A stretch of DNA of 64,000 bases from Centroberyx gerrardi (Eukaryota; Chordata; Actinopteri; Beryciformes; Berycidae). The stretch lies in contig NC_136012.1 of assembly GCF_048128805.1 (NCBI RefSeq), forward strand, positions 11,469,725-11,533,724, in the 5' to 3' direction. Positions 1 through 13,700 of the stretch are shown here, in pieces; within the stretch, counting starts at the first letter, position 1, and each line of letters starts with the position of its first letter. Both the position numbers and the translations under genes were made by a program. A model generated the notes under the pieces. The model had not been told where the DNA came from, did no database searches, and was given only the letters and a program-made list of their open reading frames with translations.

Positions 1-6
1 CTGCAG

Positions 7-1042
7 AGTTTCCCATGCCAAAGACCGAGTTGGTGCAGAAGTTCCATGTGCTGTACCTAGGCATGACATCTGTGTCTCGCCCCATAGGTAAAACCAAAAC
101 CCTCAGTAAGCACCCGATTGCCCACAGTCACCCCAATAATAGCTACTACACCATTTACACACACAAGATATCACCCACCGCCTGTCTTCTGTCTTACTGT
201 TCAGCCATTCGTGTGTTTTGTCCCCAGGTATGGACATCATCAACGGGGCCATCGACACCCTCCTGTCCTCCACAGGTAAAGAGGACTGGACTCCTGTCAT
301 ACTGAGTGTCGCTGACGCCACCGTCGCCGTCATCAAAGAAAAGGCAAGAGGAATATATATATTGTTGGCTATCCTGAAGGAATAACTGATAAAAAGATAA
401 ATTTGTTTGTTGATTAGAGAGGATTGCTCAGTATTTCTCCTCCTGGCTGTGTGTGCAGGAAGAGGAAGAGGAGGTGCTGGTGGAGTGCCGCGTGCGTTTC
501 CTGTCCTTCATGGGCGTGGGGCGCGACGTGCACTCCTTCGCCTTCATCATGGACTCTGGGAACCAGCACTTCCAGTGCCACGTCTTCTGGTGCGATCCCA
601 ACGCAGGCAGCGTGTCTGAGGCCGTGCAGGCAGCATGTGTGGTGAGCGCCTTCCTCATTAACTTATTGTTGTTTTGCTACATGAGCTTTTTGCTTTGTTA
701 TGTTACTATTCCTTTGTTTTTCTAATCTAAATATACCCTCAAGGAAGTTTTGTATTGAATAAATGAATAAATGGGCCCACAAACAGTTGCACACATACTT
801 CTGGCCTAATTATTTCAGTCTAAAAGCCGAGTGATAACAAACCGACTTGTCCTCCTCTTCCTCAGCTGCGGTATCAGAAGTGTCTGGTGGCCCGCCCCCC
901 CTCCCAGCGCGCCGGCTCCTCCTCCTCGCCCTCCCCCGACTCGGTGACGCGCCGGGTGACCACCAGTGTGAAGCGCGGCGTCCAGTCTCTCATAGACACT
1001 CTGAAACCCAAGAAACAGCCGTCGGAACTTCCCCAGCAATGA
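7..1042 (+). CDS. apbb2: apbb2 (Fe65-like 1), C-terminal end, 5' partial
   Basis: Adaptor protein whose second PTB domain binds the cytoplasmic tail of amyloid precursor proteins. Visible coding exons are 7-87, 228-343, 459-641 and 866-1042; the stop is TGA 1040-1042. They encode the end of PTB2: [71 protein letters not shown], then the basic tail [20 protein letters not shown]. These are strongly conserved in APBB1 and APBB2. I chose APBB2 because of the tail and because nsun7 follows tail-to-tail, as in human 4p14. Exon 1 probably starts after the ctgcag acceptor at 1-6, but the cut prevents proof. The intron 344-458 appears to use a GC donor (aaag|gcaaga) because no GT site keeps the frame. 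Which fish paralogue (a or b) cannot be told. Confidence 0.85.
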
Positions 1043-1247
1043 CCGTCACCGCTGACCACACCGCCCTGACCCCCCCCCCCCCAACCGACGCCTGGACGCC
1101 ACTCACACTATCGCCACGACAACAACACCTAATCAATACCAGCCATGGTAACCAACGATGTACATATATGTTAGCGAACACCACCGCAGACAAAAGGGAC
1201 GGAGGGCCATCCTCGAGTATGCCTGATGATGAATATAAAAAAAAACA

Positions 1248-1253
1248 AATAAA
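1248..1253 (+). promoter_or_regulatory. candidate apbb2 polyadenylation signal
   Basis: AATAAA lies 206 nt after the apbb2 stop codon in an A-rich stretch. It is the first canonical hexamer downstream of the coding end on this strand; use is inferred. Confidence 0.5.
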
Positions 1254-2596
1254 CTTATCTGTTTTGAGAGGAGGAGTGGGGAAGTTGCTGTCAGCTGGGG
1301 CCACCGGTTGAACTTTGACCTTAGAACGCTGCTGCCTGCTGGCTTCATCGGCCCTTACCTGGAGTTTTAATAGGACTGGGCTGGATGGATTATTTGATCA
1401 AATTTCCCCCACAAACCGGATTCAGGATAAACCCGAAGAAAAAGATCAAATCTCTATTTACAACCGGCTTACGGAACCACTCAGTGGTTTACTAATGTTT
1501 TTTTTTTTTTTTCATGGTCTGTCCCCTTTTGTTAAACCTTCATCGGCACAGTAAGAGCTTCTGGACTGTACCCATGCCAAACTGCAGTAGCCTTCCAGGA
1601 CAGGACAGGCGTCTAAGGTGTCTGTCTTGCTGACGTGGGAGTTAGACAGTTTTATGGGAAAAGCCACCAAGGCGAGACAGACAAGGCCACTGACCAATCA
1701 GCACCCTCCGGCTGCTCACCAAATGTAATAGTAACGTTTTGATCCCTCTGATGTGTGACATACATGAACTGGACAAAAACTAATATCTCCTTTGAGGAGG
1801 AATGACTTGATTGTAATAATGAAATATGTGTATGAAGTGTAAATGATTGTACGTAGGAAGAGAGGATTTAGGGCAGACATCTGGTGGATATGAGGGAGAG
1901 ATGAGAGATTTTGGTATCAGTAAATGGGACAGATGTGGGTATCGGTATTGCATGTTATTTTGATGGGATATGTATTAGCTTGATGAGTTGATAAGGGTCT
2001 CGGTTAGAAGAGTGGGTGAACACACAATAGATGCTCTCAGCACAAAAGTCGACTCCACTTGACCATGACTGGATTTACACAGGCACAAAAGATCTGATTT
2101 TCAAAGGCCCAGTTCTTAATCCAAACCTAAATAAAAGGTGTAAGGTTACCGGCTACCCCGATCACAAAACTGAAATTTAGAATTGTCAGTCAGTTAACAA
2201 TTTTTACTTTCCATTCACTGACTGACTGACTCTTAAGAAGAGGACTAACAGTTTTTAATGCATTTTGAAGCTTTAAATGGTTTAAGATTGTAATGTTTGC
2301 AAACGCTACAGTAAAATTGAGCTTGTTAGCTCAAGAATGTTGAATGCTTATTTTCCAACTTAAAGACAAATTCCTCAGGAATCTTCACGCGCATACACCC
2401 CAAATTTCTACGGTGAAAAAAAATCCAAATCAGGGCTTTGATTCTAGCAGATGTGATGTAGTCATGACTATATGAACAGTGGTACACAAGTGTCTGGTTT
2501 TTCCCTGCTTGGACAGCTTTGAAAAGATGAAATCTGTGCCAAAAGGGTTAAAAAGATTTTCTCTTCCTCAGTAAATCCAGCCAGTCTACTCCCACT

Positions 2597-2654
2597 CACA
2601 TACATACACACGCAAACACAGACACACACACACGCACACACACACACACACAAA
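2597..2654. repeat. (CA)n microsatellite, interrupted
   Basis: Dinucleotide CA run broken by TA and GCA units, in the apbb2-nsun7 spacer. Confidence 0.9.
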
Positions 2655-3222
2655 CAGCAGTAAACAGTCTGCTGTCACTGCTATCAGAACCTTTACACTG
2701 CTCCTATGGCCCAGGGCCACCACCTGCACTCGATATGAACTCTGTGAATGCAGTCCAATCTAACTGAAACACAAACACACACACAAAATAAAGAGAAAGA
2801 TGCTGTCAATCATTTCAATTCTGTTCTTCACTCATCTCTACACCATGTAAATGTAATCTGTTGTGACAATAAATGCATTACCAAAAGAAAGGGGAGTAGC
2901 TTCTTGAATATGCAATTTTATTCCCTCTTGTTCTGTCATTTTCCAGGTCACTGCAGCCCCGTGTAGCAGCTATACATCATGTAGTAACATTGAAATGACA
3001 TTGGCACGGCACTAAATATATGCAGTTTGATTAGATTCACACGGTGACAAGCTTGTTCTTTATGGCACAGAAAGACAGTATAATAATGATAGCATTATGG
3101 CTCTGAAAGCATTTGTGAAGGTGGAATCTTTTTTCACATGCTCTGTGTAATTTGGCAATTCAATAACACTTTATACATTTCAATGAGTTAGGGTTTCTCA
3201 TTGTTTCTGCAATACTAATGAC

Positions 3223-3228
3223 TTTATT
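3223..3228 (-). promoter_or_regulatory. candidate nsun7 polyadenylation signal
   Basis: AATAAA on the minus strand, 83 nt beyond the nsun7 stop codon (3311-3313). It is the nearest canonical hexamer. Confidence 0.5.
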
Positions 3229-3310
3229 CAAGTAAGCATTTGGCACACAAAGGTTTCTTTGTTTGTATGTTTATAGTTGTTTTATATTCTTTTTATATTT
3301 ATATTCTGGG

Positions 3311-6300
3311 TCAAAACCAAGGCTGAGGTTTGACCGCAGCTTCCTTAGAGAGACTTCTGCTGGAGCGGAGGAGGGGTACAGCTTGAGGCGGGGGCCTCCA
3401 CTTGTTGTAGTTGCGGCGGGGGTTGTTTCCTTCTACTCCGCTGTGCTCGGGTGGGAAGAAGTTGGGGAAGTGAATGGAAGGCAGGGTGAGCGCCACGGGC
3501 CTCAGCACCTCCTGACGACGCCGAGGGGGAGGGGCTACAGCGGCAGAGGGAGGAGGGGCAGGACGCAGGCTGGAGGTGGAGCTGGAGCTGGATGGGTTGG
3601 ACAAGTGGTGTCCATTGATGGATGCTGCGGTGTTGATTACGCGGCTGGCGCTCTTACAGGGTTTGGTGTGGTCTGGTTTGGAGGAGGAAGAGGAGCTGGA
3701 GACTGTGTTCTTTGAGGTTTGCAAGCAAGGTGCTTTTCCTGAAGGAGAAAAAGATTTCGAGAGCGGTTGGAGGGAGAGGGCCAGAGTTTTGGAGAGAGAG
3801 GGATTGAGAAAGGGGATGAAGAATAATAGTATTAGACAATATAGTACAAACCAGCCTTTATTCCTTGCTACTCATCCTAACTTAAAACCTGCAGACGTGC
3901 ATTAATCACTACACATAAAATTGACTTGAAGGTTATGTATTCATGCCCACCTCGAGGTGACAGTTGTTTCTTAGCAAATCCCTGTTGTCCACACGAAGTA
4001 GCAGAGCTGCTGTCCTTGGTCTCACAGTTCCGCAGCTGACTGACTCTGGATTGATTATTAACGGAGAGGTGGGACTGAGAGCTGCGAGCGCGGGTTGCTT
4101 TTGTCGTCCGGTTGGCGTTTCCATGGCGCTCTTTTCTGGTTGGCTGGTTGGAGCCGATCCTGTCCAGTAGGCCCTTGGCATTTGCTCTGGCCAGCACTTC
4201 CTGTGCCGTCTCCTCGACGACTGGCTCAGGCTGGCAACAATATGAACAAGAAACAAAGAAAAGGAGAAGATAATAACTTTTATCTTCTTAGACATGACCA
4301 AATTATTTTTGGAGTCGAACATTTAAAGCAGGCTCATGATTCAGACTGATGCACAACTGTATTCATATTCTATGTTTGATTTGATATACTTTATTGCTAG
4401 AAATTCTCTAGTTGGTGCGTATGGTGAGGTTGGGGTTAAATATCTTGCTGAAGGATACTTCAGCAGGAATGGCCATAGGCCATCCTGCCACCCCAGTGTC
4501 GAAATGTAAAATACACATAATTATTCCAAATAAGAAGTCTGGCACCACACACAAGCACAGAAATATATGCTGATACTTGAACATATTCTTGAGATAATGA
4601 GATTCAAAATTTGATTGAAAACTTTGAATGGACCAATATAGATGTGTTTGAATGCTGAATGTTGTGATCATGGCCAGAATGTAGGCACAGTAGAATCTAT
4701 GGTTTAAATACACCATACATAATGTTAAGTTGGTAAAGGAGGAGAGGAGAGGAGAGGAGAGGAGAGGATTAAAGAGAATTCAGCAACAAGACAACCATAA
4801 ATAGGTCAAGAAACAAAAATATAATCATAATTATAATAAATAAATAAATAAATAAATAACCAGTACACTTAATACTTTTGTTCCAGTCTCCCCTCCTCAT
4901 CAACAGCAGACTACCCCTTTAACCCCCCACACTGAAACAAACGGGCTCGTTTTGCACAAGTCTGAAATATGAAAACTCCACCTGCAGCCTCACCGGTATC
5001 AGCCCCAGAGAGGAGGGGGGAGGAGAGGAGAGGGGGAGAGGAGAGGAAAGAGAAGAGGAGAGGAGATGACGGGAGGAAAGAGGAGAGAGCCACTGTGTCC
5101 TTTCTGCTGGCTGCAGGGTCACCTGCTGTCTCAGCACCAACCCACACAGCAGCCTACTGCTCTCCTCAACGCCTGAATTATTCACATGCACAGTGAACAC
5201 TACAGGGAGGTGCAGCCAGTGTGCACTTGTGTGTGTACTTTGTGTTTATGCGCTTGTTTGTACTTTTATGCAAATGTGTATATGTGTTTGCGGCCATGTA
5301 GAGGCTGTGTCCGTAATCCTGTGTACGGCTGTGTGTGAATGTGCGAGTGTGCATGAGCATACATGAATATGTGTGTGGGCATGCGCGCACACATGCTAAC
5401 ATGCCTCTGAAGCGCTGTTCTTTGCGGGATGCCCTGAACCCCATTGATGCTAACTCAAACAGACAGGGGGCGCTGAATTATTCAACAGACCCTCTCCTTT
5501 TGCTTCTCCTTCTTCTCCCCCTCACCCCTTTAAATCTCACTTCCTCTCCATCTCCACTAACCAACTATGCCATGCTCTTTAAATGTCTCATTTCCTTCTG
5601 CAGTCTCCTAAGCTTGCTGGCTACAACATACCCTGCAGCTGAACCACACCCATTGTGTTTCAACACTTATGTCCAAAATCACTGTGTCCACTACATCTTG
5701 GCCACCACGCCCAAATATTTGCAAAGTTGTCCTAAAGGATGAAGCAGTTCTACATTGCAATAATGTCCTAAAATCGTCATTTTCCTAAAATAACTTTCGT
5801 TTCAAATCAAATTGTTTCAAGAATTTTGTAGAATCAAGTGTCATTTTCTTGATAGTAGTGCAGTGATCTGCCTTATTCTGATTTGTTTCAAGAGATTGAC
5901 ACTCATTTCTAGAAAATTCCTGAAACAAGTGAAACTGCATCGGACACAAGTGGAGGCATCTCACCTCATTGGCAGAATTGTTCTCTTGGTTTAAGAAAAA
6001 TAAGATTTGAAGGCTGAATATGAGACTAAATGACTTGTTAAGATGGACATTTTTTGGTTCTGAATTCCTCCTGAATATCATCCAAACCTGTCCTTCAGCA
6101 TTAGCGGCGTTTTAGAGACCGGTCCACCTGTGATCTGCTCCCTCTGGAACTTGGCCCAGACACACATTACCTGACCGCCTTTATTGTTCCCAGCTGTTCT
6201 TGTATGTAAAGCTCATAAAGAACTTTACTGAGCCCCAATATGACAGTCGCTCCAGCCCAGACTGCTTTCCCACACTTATATAATTGCTATTTTTATGGCG

Positions 6301-6917
6301 CTTTTCAGAGTGCCACAATAACTTTTGATTAGCTGAGTTTATTGGAGGTAGGGAGAAAAATCCTGTTTGAGGCGCCATTATAGCAGTTTGATTATCTTTT
6401 CATTCCTATCTGCGGAGGTATAAAACATGATGGATGGCCAGGGAAGACCACATGCTGCAGTGCAGGGGAGCTCCGTCACACCCGGAGGGGGCGAAATGGC
6501 TTAATAAGCCAGCGCTGGCATCATAAGTGTGAGAGTAGATTTCATAATGTGAGGACGGGTGTCATAAACGTGGCTATGTTTTGGATTATGGGGAGGTGGG
6601 GAAGCCCGGTCGTCCAGGCTCGATGAGGCTCGCTAAAGCACCTTCCCCAGCCATATCGTTCCACTGCAGCGCACTTAGCATCTAAAGCCCAGTTAAATCA
6701 GGGCTTAGCTGCTGTGACTGAAGTCTCACTGCCTCACTTAACGCCCACCCACAGAAATAACATGAAGAGGGAGAGGAAGAGAGAGGGACAGAGAGAGAGA
6801 GAGAGAGGCAGATGAAACTGAATTGGGGAGAGGAAGAGGGCGGTTTGGTTGTAATATAAGAAGTGGAAGAGACTTTAGAAAGCAATGAAAAGGTCAAACC
6901 TGAGAGTGGACAACATG

Positions 6918-6962
<45 letters not shown>

Positions 6963-7284
6963 CATCTGCTTATCCAAACTACAAAGGTTTGTAAAACATA
7001 GGTCTCCTCCTGCAACTACCAACAATAGTGTATGAAGTGTGTGTATGAAGTGTCAGAAGTGTCTATTGTGTGCCGATTATGGAGTGTGAATGTGTGTGTG
7101 TGTGTGTGTGCGTGTCTGTTTCATTCTCCCCGTATTCTCATTATCTCCGCCTGCTCTCATATTTCACAGTGGACTAGAACTCATTTCTCACAGCATCCCT
7201 CGCTCCGCTCTTCATTGTCTCCTTTGGCTTATGAAATCCAAGGCCAACTCTCAGCTGCGTCTGCATGCTCGTCTGATACTGACT

Positions 7285-7315
<31 letters not shown>

Positions 7316-8245
7316 GCCTCTCTCTCTCTCTCTCTCTTTCACACCTCTCATCTTCTCATCCCCTCCTGACTTACCTGATTTCTACTTCTAAGGCTTTTCT
7401 GACCCAGACAATGATCGCCTCGCCCCTCTGACTTCAACACTCATTCACACTCATCCCTCTGCCTTCTCCTACATCTCTCGCTTTCTCTCTGGTTGCCGAT
7501 TGGAAGACGACCAGATGCCCACTTCTGTGACCCGACATGCTCTTGTTTCTTCGAGCTGTCTGATCTCTCTCCTCCTCTGCCTTACTCTCTCTCTTTCTCA
7601 AGGGGTTGACCAAGAACCTGTCACAGACGGCGACACTCATTTCCACCCGATCTCAACTTCAGCCGCCTGATTCCCTGCTCCCCGTCTTTCATTCAAACCG
7701 CCGCTTACCCCTTCCCCTCCTCTCCCCTCTCTCTCCTCTACCCCTTTCTGCCAAAACAAAAAACATTCCAAAACCCCTTCCCCGCTCTCCCCAAGCCTCT
7801 ATTCTTCCTTAGTTTCATATTCTCTCTCCTCTATCCCTTTCTGCCAAAACAAACAAAAAAAAAACCTTCCCCACACTCTGTAAGCCTCTATTCTTCCTCA
7901 TACGCTCACATGACAAGTATGCTCTACTTTCCCACTGTGTGCATGTTTCTGACAGCTAGCAGGCTGTGCTGCCTGCCTGCTTCATCCTCAAGTCCGACAT
8001 TTGTCTTAAGGCTCCCCTAATAAACCGGCAGTTTCTTAATTTCACACTCCTAAAAACTGGTCTCTCCCTCTCTGTGTTGTGTATCTGTGTGTGTGTGTGT
8101 GTGTGTGTGTGCGTGAGAGAGAGCCAACTGTGTGATGCTATTTCAGGACACACAGATGAAAGCGGGTGGAGGACAGGGGAGTTCCTCGGCAGACGTAAAT
8201 GAGGGATTAGCCAGTGTTTCAGCTCAGACTACAGTGTGTGTGTGC

Positions 8246-8284
<39 letters not shown>

Positions 8285-9104
8285 GGGAGGACCATACTCA
8301 TGGGCATCCTTTCTGTGCGCAGCGCTTAGAACGCTGAACGAATCGACAGGCAAAAAAAAATAACAAACAGAATTAGCGGAACGAGGCCCTGGTATCCCGC
8401 TGGGGTGAAGCCCATGGTCGGGTCCAGCGCTACAAGCCCGAGATTTTTTCGTCGTTGGAACCCGGACAGCTCGCAAGGACTGTATGCTCAATGAGCTAAA
8501 TCTGTCTCTCCCTGTGCACCTGGCAGTGAGGTCTTCGGCTGCGCTGCCGGGTAGCGGCAGCAGTGGATTGCTGGTGTTGTTTTTTTTGGAGAGGCTAAGC
8601 TACTGAATTGGAAATCTGCACTAATGCTAAGACTGTACAGGCGTTGTATTGTGCGCTGTCAGAAGGAGCTGCATTTACCACATGGTGATATCTGCAATCA
8701 CGCATATCTGGCGCAGTAAAGTGCTTTAATGACAGAAGCATGTGCATTGCAGCAGGAGTGCTTTTCCGACAACTTCCTTCCCTTTCTCGTGTTCACTGCT
8801 GTACTGAATAAAAAATTTAAATACAAAATTGACACTACACCTTGCTGTGGCAGTAAGGTCTAGTGTAGAGATGAATTATAGAGTGGATATTGGGGATAAA
8901 GACGTCGTCCAAACTCAGCCAGCTCACCCGGGGTTAAACATTGCTTTTTCTCTGTGAGGTTTGTCTTTATGCTCTAGTGCTGCTCACCTCTCTGGTGAGG
9001 ACGGCCAGGAAACAGCCATTACTCTGATCCGAGGGCTCCAGCCTGAAGAAGGGACCCGTCACCTCAGAGCCCTCAGCAAGGCCGGGAGGACTGGGTCTGG
9101 GTGA

Positions 9105-9140
<36 letters not shown>

Positions 9141-10688
9141 ATAGAGAATAAAAATGCACACAGCGGATAAAAATACAACCACACACAACCAAAGAGACAT
9201 ACGAATTAACGAAGTAAATAAACGCACGCAAGTTCACCAGTTGTGAAAAGTGCCAGTGCGATCCATACAAATAATATCACTTGTGTTTTATTTATGCTAG
9301 CCTGAGGCGCTGGAGCACTCCGGGCCAGCTTACTGCAGAGAGGAGGCACGCATGGTGGATTCAAGTCCACGGGAACGGTAAACTTCAACAGCGCTCAAGT
9401 TCTTCAATCCACACAAAGGGAAAACGATCGGAAGAATATGAAATACCACTATGCAAGGGAAGGCAGTCTGAAAAATCGAATTTTCTATGCCCTTTCCACA
9501 GCGTTTAGAGACTTAAAGTGGCACCTTTGATTACATTTTTCACTGAATCTCCTTGAGTTCCTGCCTGAGGTGTGCTGGGTCTTTGACAGAGGCCTGTCTG
9601 AAGGGAGACAGACAGACACCTATAGGCAGGCTGACAGACAGAGAGGCAGTGACAGAGACAGACACAGACGGTGCACCAGAGACTGAGGCACAGAGACCGA
9701 GGCTGACCTGAAGTGGGGTAGTTTGGGCTCCCCCTCCTGCTCTGACCGGGCCTTGGCTTGCTCCAGGGCTTTGCTCACCACCGCCTCATTCTCTTCTGGG
9801 TACGACGAACAGGTGGAGTATACCACCGCCCAAACATTGGGGACTGGACGGACACACACACATGCATAAATATTATGTACACTGCATATGTACTGTACTG
9901 ACTACCCCACACCCATTTTTGACCTGGTTCACTTGTTTATCATCCCTGTTTATTCTCTTCTTCCTCTTTTCAATTTTTCTTTGTTTTTGTAAACCTCCAT
10001 TCAATTATGTTCAACCATTTTGTGTTGCAAACATGTTGCTAATCGCCCTTTAAACTGAAATAAATGTGAAACAAGCTGTGGCACAAGACATTAAGACATG
10101 CAAATGCGACCCCTTGTAGCCTACACAAATTCATGAAAACACACACCTAAACGACAAACTCATTTCATGTCCAATTAAACAGGGCAGAGAGAGGTGCACA
10201 CACGCATTTCAGCTGAAAATTGTTTCTTCCTCCCATTTTATGACAATTCAATTCGATTATTCAAACAGAACAATCCTCCTCACCCAAAGCTCCCTTTGAA
10301 GAAATGGGTGCTTAAATATTCATTTCCTCATACTGTTCACATACGAAGCATTGCTCATTTCATTCAACTGCTGCTGGCTTGCAGATCTGTGCAGCTGTCG
10401 GCCATTTGATTTCCTTCATTTGAGCTTTGATTTTTTACTTGCACACTAATTATAGCCAGGCAGGAACAATTAACACCAAGCTGATAACAAATAAAACCTG
10501 CTCGAATGTTGCAAATCAGCTCCAAACAAATGTGAAATATCACTTGTAGGGAAGTGTAAATGACTCGAGAAGACGAGGGGACAGAAGGGTATACAGAAGA
10601 CGGCATGGGGGAGGAACGTGTCTGTCATTCAGGTGTCCTGTCCCGCAACACGCCCAGCTCACACACATCAAGGGCTGTGGAGGAGTGG

Positions 10689-10731
<43 letters not shown>

Positions 10732-13700
10732 CATGTGTCTGTGTGTGTTTGTGTGTATTCCCATGTACAGATGCTCAAATGAGACCTGGAATTCTGACCA
10801 TCGACTCAGCACCGGCCAGAGGCACTCGATACACACCCACCGTTAATTAACGGCCCCATTAGAAAGTACAGCGGCCAAAGCGTTGAGGAGGGCCGGTCGA
10901 TGGCAGTGTGAATAGAGGAGCCGTCCCTAACAGACAGACTGTACCTGCCCAGAACACACAAAGAGAGACGGGCGCTGGACAATATGGACTGAGGCTAATG
11001 ACGGTAGCTCATGGACACTGATAAACACCTGTCTACTGAATAGAATAGAATAGAATAGAAGATATTGCAGAATAGAATTGCAGATTACTGAACGGAACAA
11101 AGCAGTACAGCACAGAAGAAATTTGAATAGAAACAAACCAGAATAGAATAGAATAGAATAGAAACAGCACATAATAAATTAGGGCAACACAACACATCAG
11201 AAACAGAACAGAATAAATTACTACAGAAGAGAAGAGAAGAGAAGAGAAGAGAAGAGACTGAATTGAATCTACTTGATCTATCATGTGACTAACCACAGTA
11301 GACTCTTAGCTCCCACTGCCATGTTCAGCTATGCAGAACGTATGGAATACGAAGCAGCATTAGTGATCGCTTGTTTAAACGGTGCGTTGTGCGCTGCAGC
11401 AGACCGGCTGACCGGCGCAGAGCAACATTAGCATTCCTAATTAAGACTCAGACGATCTCCCAGGGACTCTCCGGGCTTCAGTCTAATGGCATATGAGATT
11501 AGATAATTAGGAAGTACAGCCTTCATCGTGTCAGAGAGGTGAGAGGGGCTAGGCGCTTGAGACTGAGCTCATGTGGTGTGCGTGTGTGTGTGTGTGTGTG
11601 TGTGTACATGTGGGTGTGTAGTTCCAAACTCACACTTCAAGGCGTGATCAATGTCCTTCTTCTGTAGTGCTACCAGAGCTTCCAGCTTGCTCTGGGCTAT
11701 GGCACCCTGGGATAAGTCCTGCAGCAGGTCTGTGTCTGAGATAATGGAGAAGGATTTCAGCAGCAGAATCTCACTTTCATTATTCGTGTACCAGCTGTGC
11801 TTTCCATGGGTGTGCGCTGTGTAATCATGGGTTGTGAGCTACCTACACTCTCTGGAATCGGTAAGGTAACAGCAAATCTAACATAAACGAGATAAGTGGA
11901 TGGATAGGATGGATATGACAGGCTTGTTACAGTGTTTGGATATACAGTACATACTAGTAGGCTATGGGTGGATATGGATATTTTTAAATTGAATGAAATC
12001 ATGGTTTATCAATAAATTCTGTTGCATCAAAGTTAAAACTAGTTTAACATGAAGCAAGATCAAATTTAAACCTTTTTTTAATTTTAAACTGACAGTAGAG
12101 GTGGTTTAACTTTCAAAATGGCAGCATTTTTGAGGCGGATGGAGGACAATGAGAGAGTTCCTCAAGGAGAAATAAGGGAGGGAATCAACTCCATAGAGTT
12201 TAATGATAATGCCTTCGTTTTCATATTCTTCCAACAGGCTTTGTGTTGGGATACGTCTCTCCTGTCCTTCACTCCTGCTCATCTGTCAAAGGCTTCTGCC
12301 AGTTGAAAAGCCACACATTGTCCTTTGTCTTGACGGTAGTGCTGTATGTTTTCTTGTCCTTGAATGTGTCGCTCCATTATATACTAGAAAGAACTATGCA
12401 GGGTTAAGAATTTGCTGTGGGATATATGGGGTGACTATAGGATTAAAGAGTCTACTTCTTGCAGTAGGAACTCAACAGGGTTTAGGGTGCAGTGTGTACA
12501 CTAAGCTACAGCGTGTATCTCTCTCTATTCTCTTCCAATATGGACTGAACAGAGTGTAACACAGTGTAGAATGTGGACTAGGCTACACCTTGTATCTCTG
12601 TTCTCTCACAGTAAGAAATCCTCAGGGTTTATGGCTCTAGTGTAATATATAGACCAAGCTACAGCGTGTACCTCCGTTCTCTTGCAGTATGAACTCAACA
12701 GGGTTGCTGATCGCGGACACAGAACACTGGGGGGTCAGCAGGATGACCCGCACCTTCTGAAGCCGCGTGTCACCACCGTCCAAAGACTGGAAGACCTCGG
12801 GTATCAGCTTCACATCTGAGCAAAGTGCACATACAATGACACACTAACCCAACTGAGACACAGAAAATAGAGTGTCCACTAATACACACTTGCTAAGATT
12901 AGGATGTGTTCACACTATCTGAGACACAGTCAATATACTCTCATACTGACTTTATGGAAGTATCTGGGAATTTGCTAACAACTCCAAACAACTTTTCTAC
13001 GCCATGTTACAAAGATGAACTTTTCTCAAGTTTAGATGCTCTGCTCTGCCTAAAAATAAGTCACACTGATTTTTCTGAAGTGGCCACTTGCTGTCCCCAT
13101 CAGATTTCATGTAAAAAAGGAGCTGACAGTGTGAACACGGCCAACAACACTTAATGCTCTGTTTCCCTTGTTCTATTTCTCTCTCTCTGAAAGACAAAGA
13201 CACATACAGACAAGGATGATACGCTCATGGGGTCATAGGAAGAAAGACAGTTCTTTCTCTGTTTCCCTCTCCCTCTTTCCATCTCCTCTTCTCTCTCCCA
13301 TACAAAGAGACACAAACAGATAGTGACAACACACTCATGGGCCCATCCATTTTGTGCCTACTCTTGCAGCCCATGTTGGTGACGGCGTCCTGCAGCTCCT
13401 CCCTCTGGGCGGTTGTGCGATCGCTGACGCAGACGTAGACTTTGGACTGGTCCTTGCTGTTGGCCTTATGGTTGACAGCGATTAGGGAGGCGGTGTGTGA
13501 GACAGTGAGGCCAGAGAAGCAGCCCACCATAAGAACATCTCCTTCCCCTGATAACAGGGAACACACTGCATTTGGGCCCAGGGTACAGGACTTATCCTAC
13601 ACATTAAGTACAGACAGAGAGAAAAAACACACAAATTTAGCAAAGAGACCGACACAGAGATGCTGCTACGTACAGTACATAGTAACAGAAAGAGATAGTG

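Larger units (their letters stand above)
1043..3222. other. apbb2-nsun7 convergent intergenic/3'UTR region
   Basis: No coding exon is seen. It starts with the apbb2 3' UTR, including a C-run at about 1071-1082, and carries a T-run at about 1499-1512 and an interrupted CA microsatellite at about 2597-2654. The rest is AT-rich unique-looking sequence up to the nsun7 3' end. Confidence 0.6.
4231..8987 (-). other. nsun7 intron 11 (between coding exons 10 and 11)
   Basis: A 4.8-kb intron with no convincing exon. It holds GGAGA and AAAT short tandem repeats, a GA-rich purine tract around 5008-5090, an inverted-repeat MITE-like element (5751-6060), and long GA, CT and GT microsatellites between 6780 and 8282. 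Two similar C/T-rich copies with TTTCTGCCAAAACAAA occur near 7745 and 7838, a small local duplication. Confidence 0.7.

Noticed and set aside
1-1042. Assignment of the first gene as APBB1
   Set aside because: Parts of the sequence (INGAI, GVQSL) resemble APBB1, but YLGM, SLIDTLK and convergent linkage to nsun7 support APBB2.
3263-3715. + strand frame of 150 aa, Gly/Arg-rich
   Set aside because: Antisense shadow of the last nsun7 coding exon.
11033-11296. Minus-strand frames rich in [11 protein letters not shown]
   Set aside because: Translation of an AGAAT/AGAAG pentanucleotide array, not a membrane protein.
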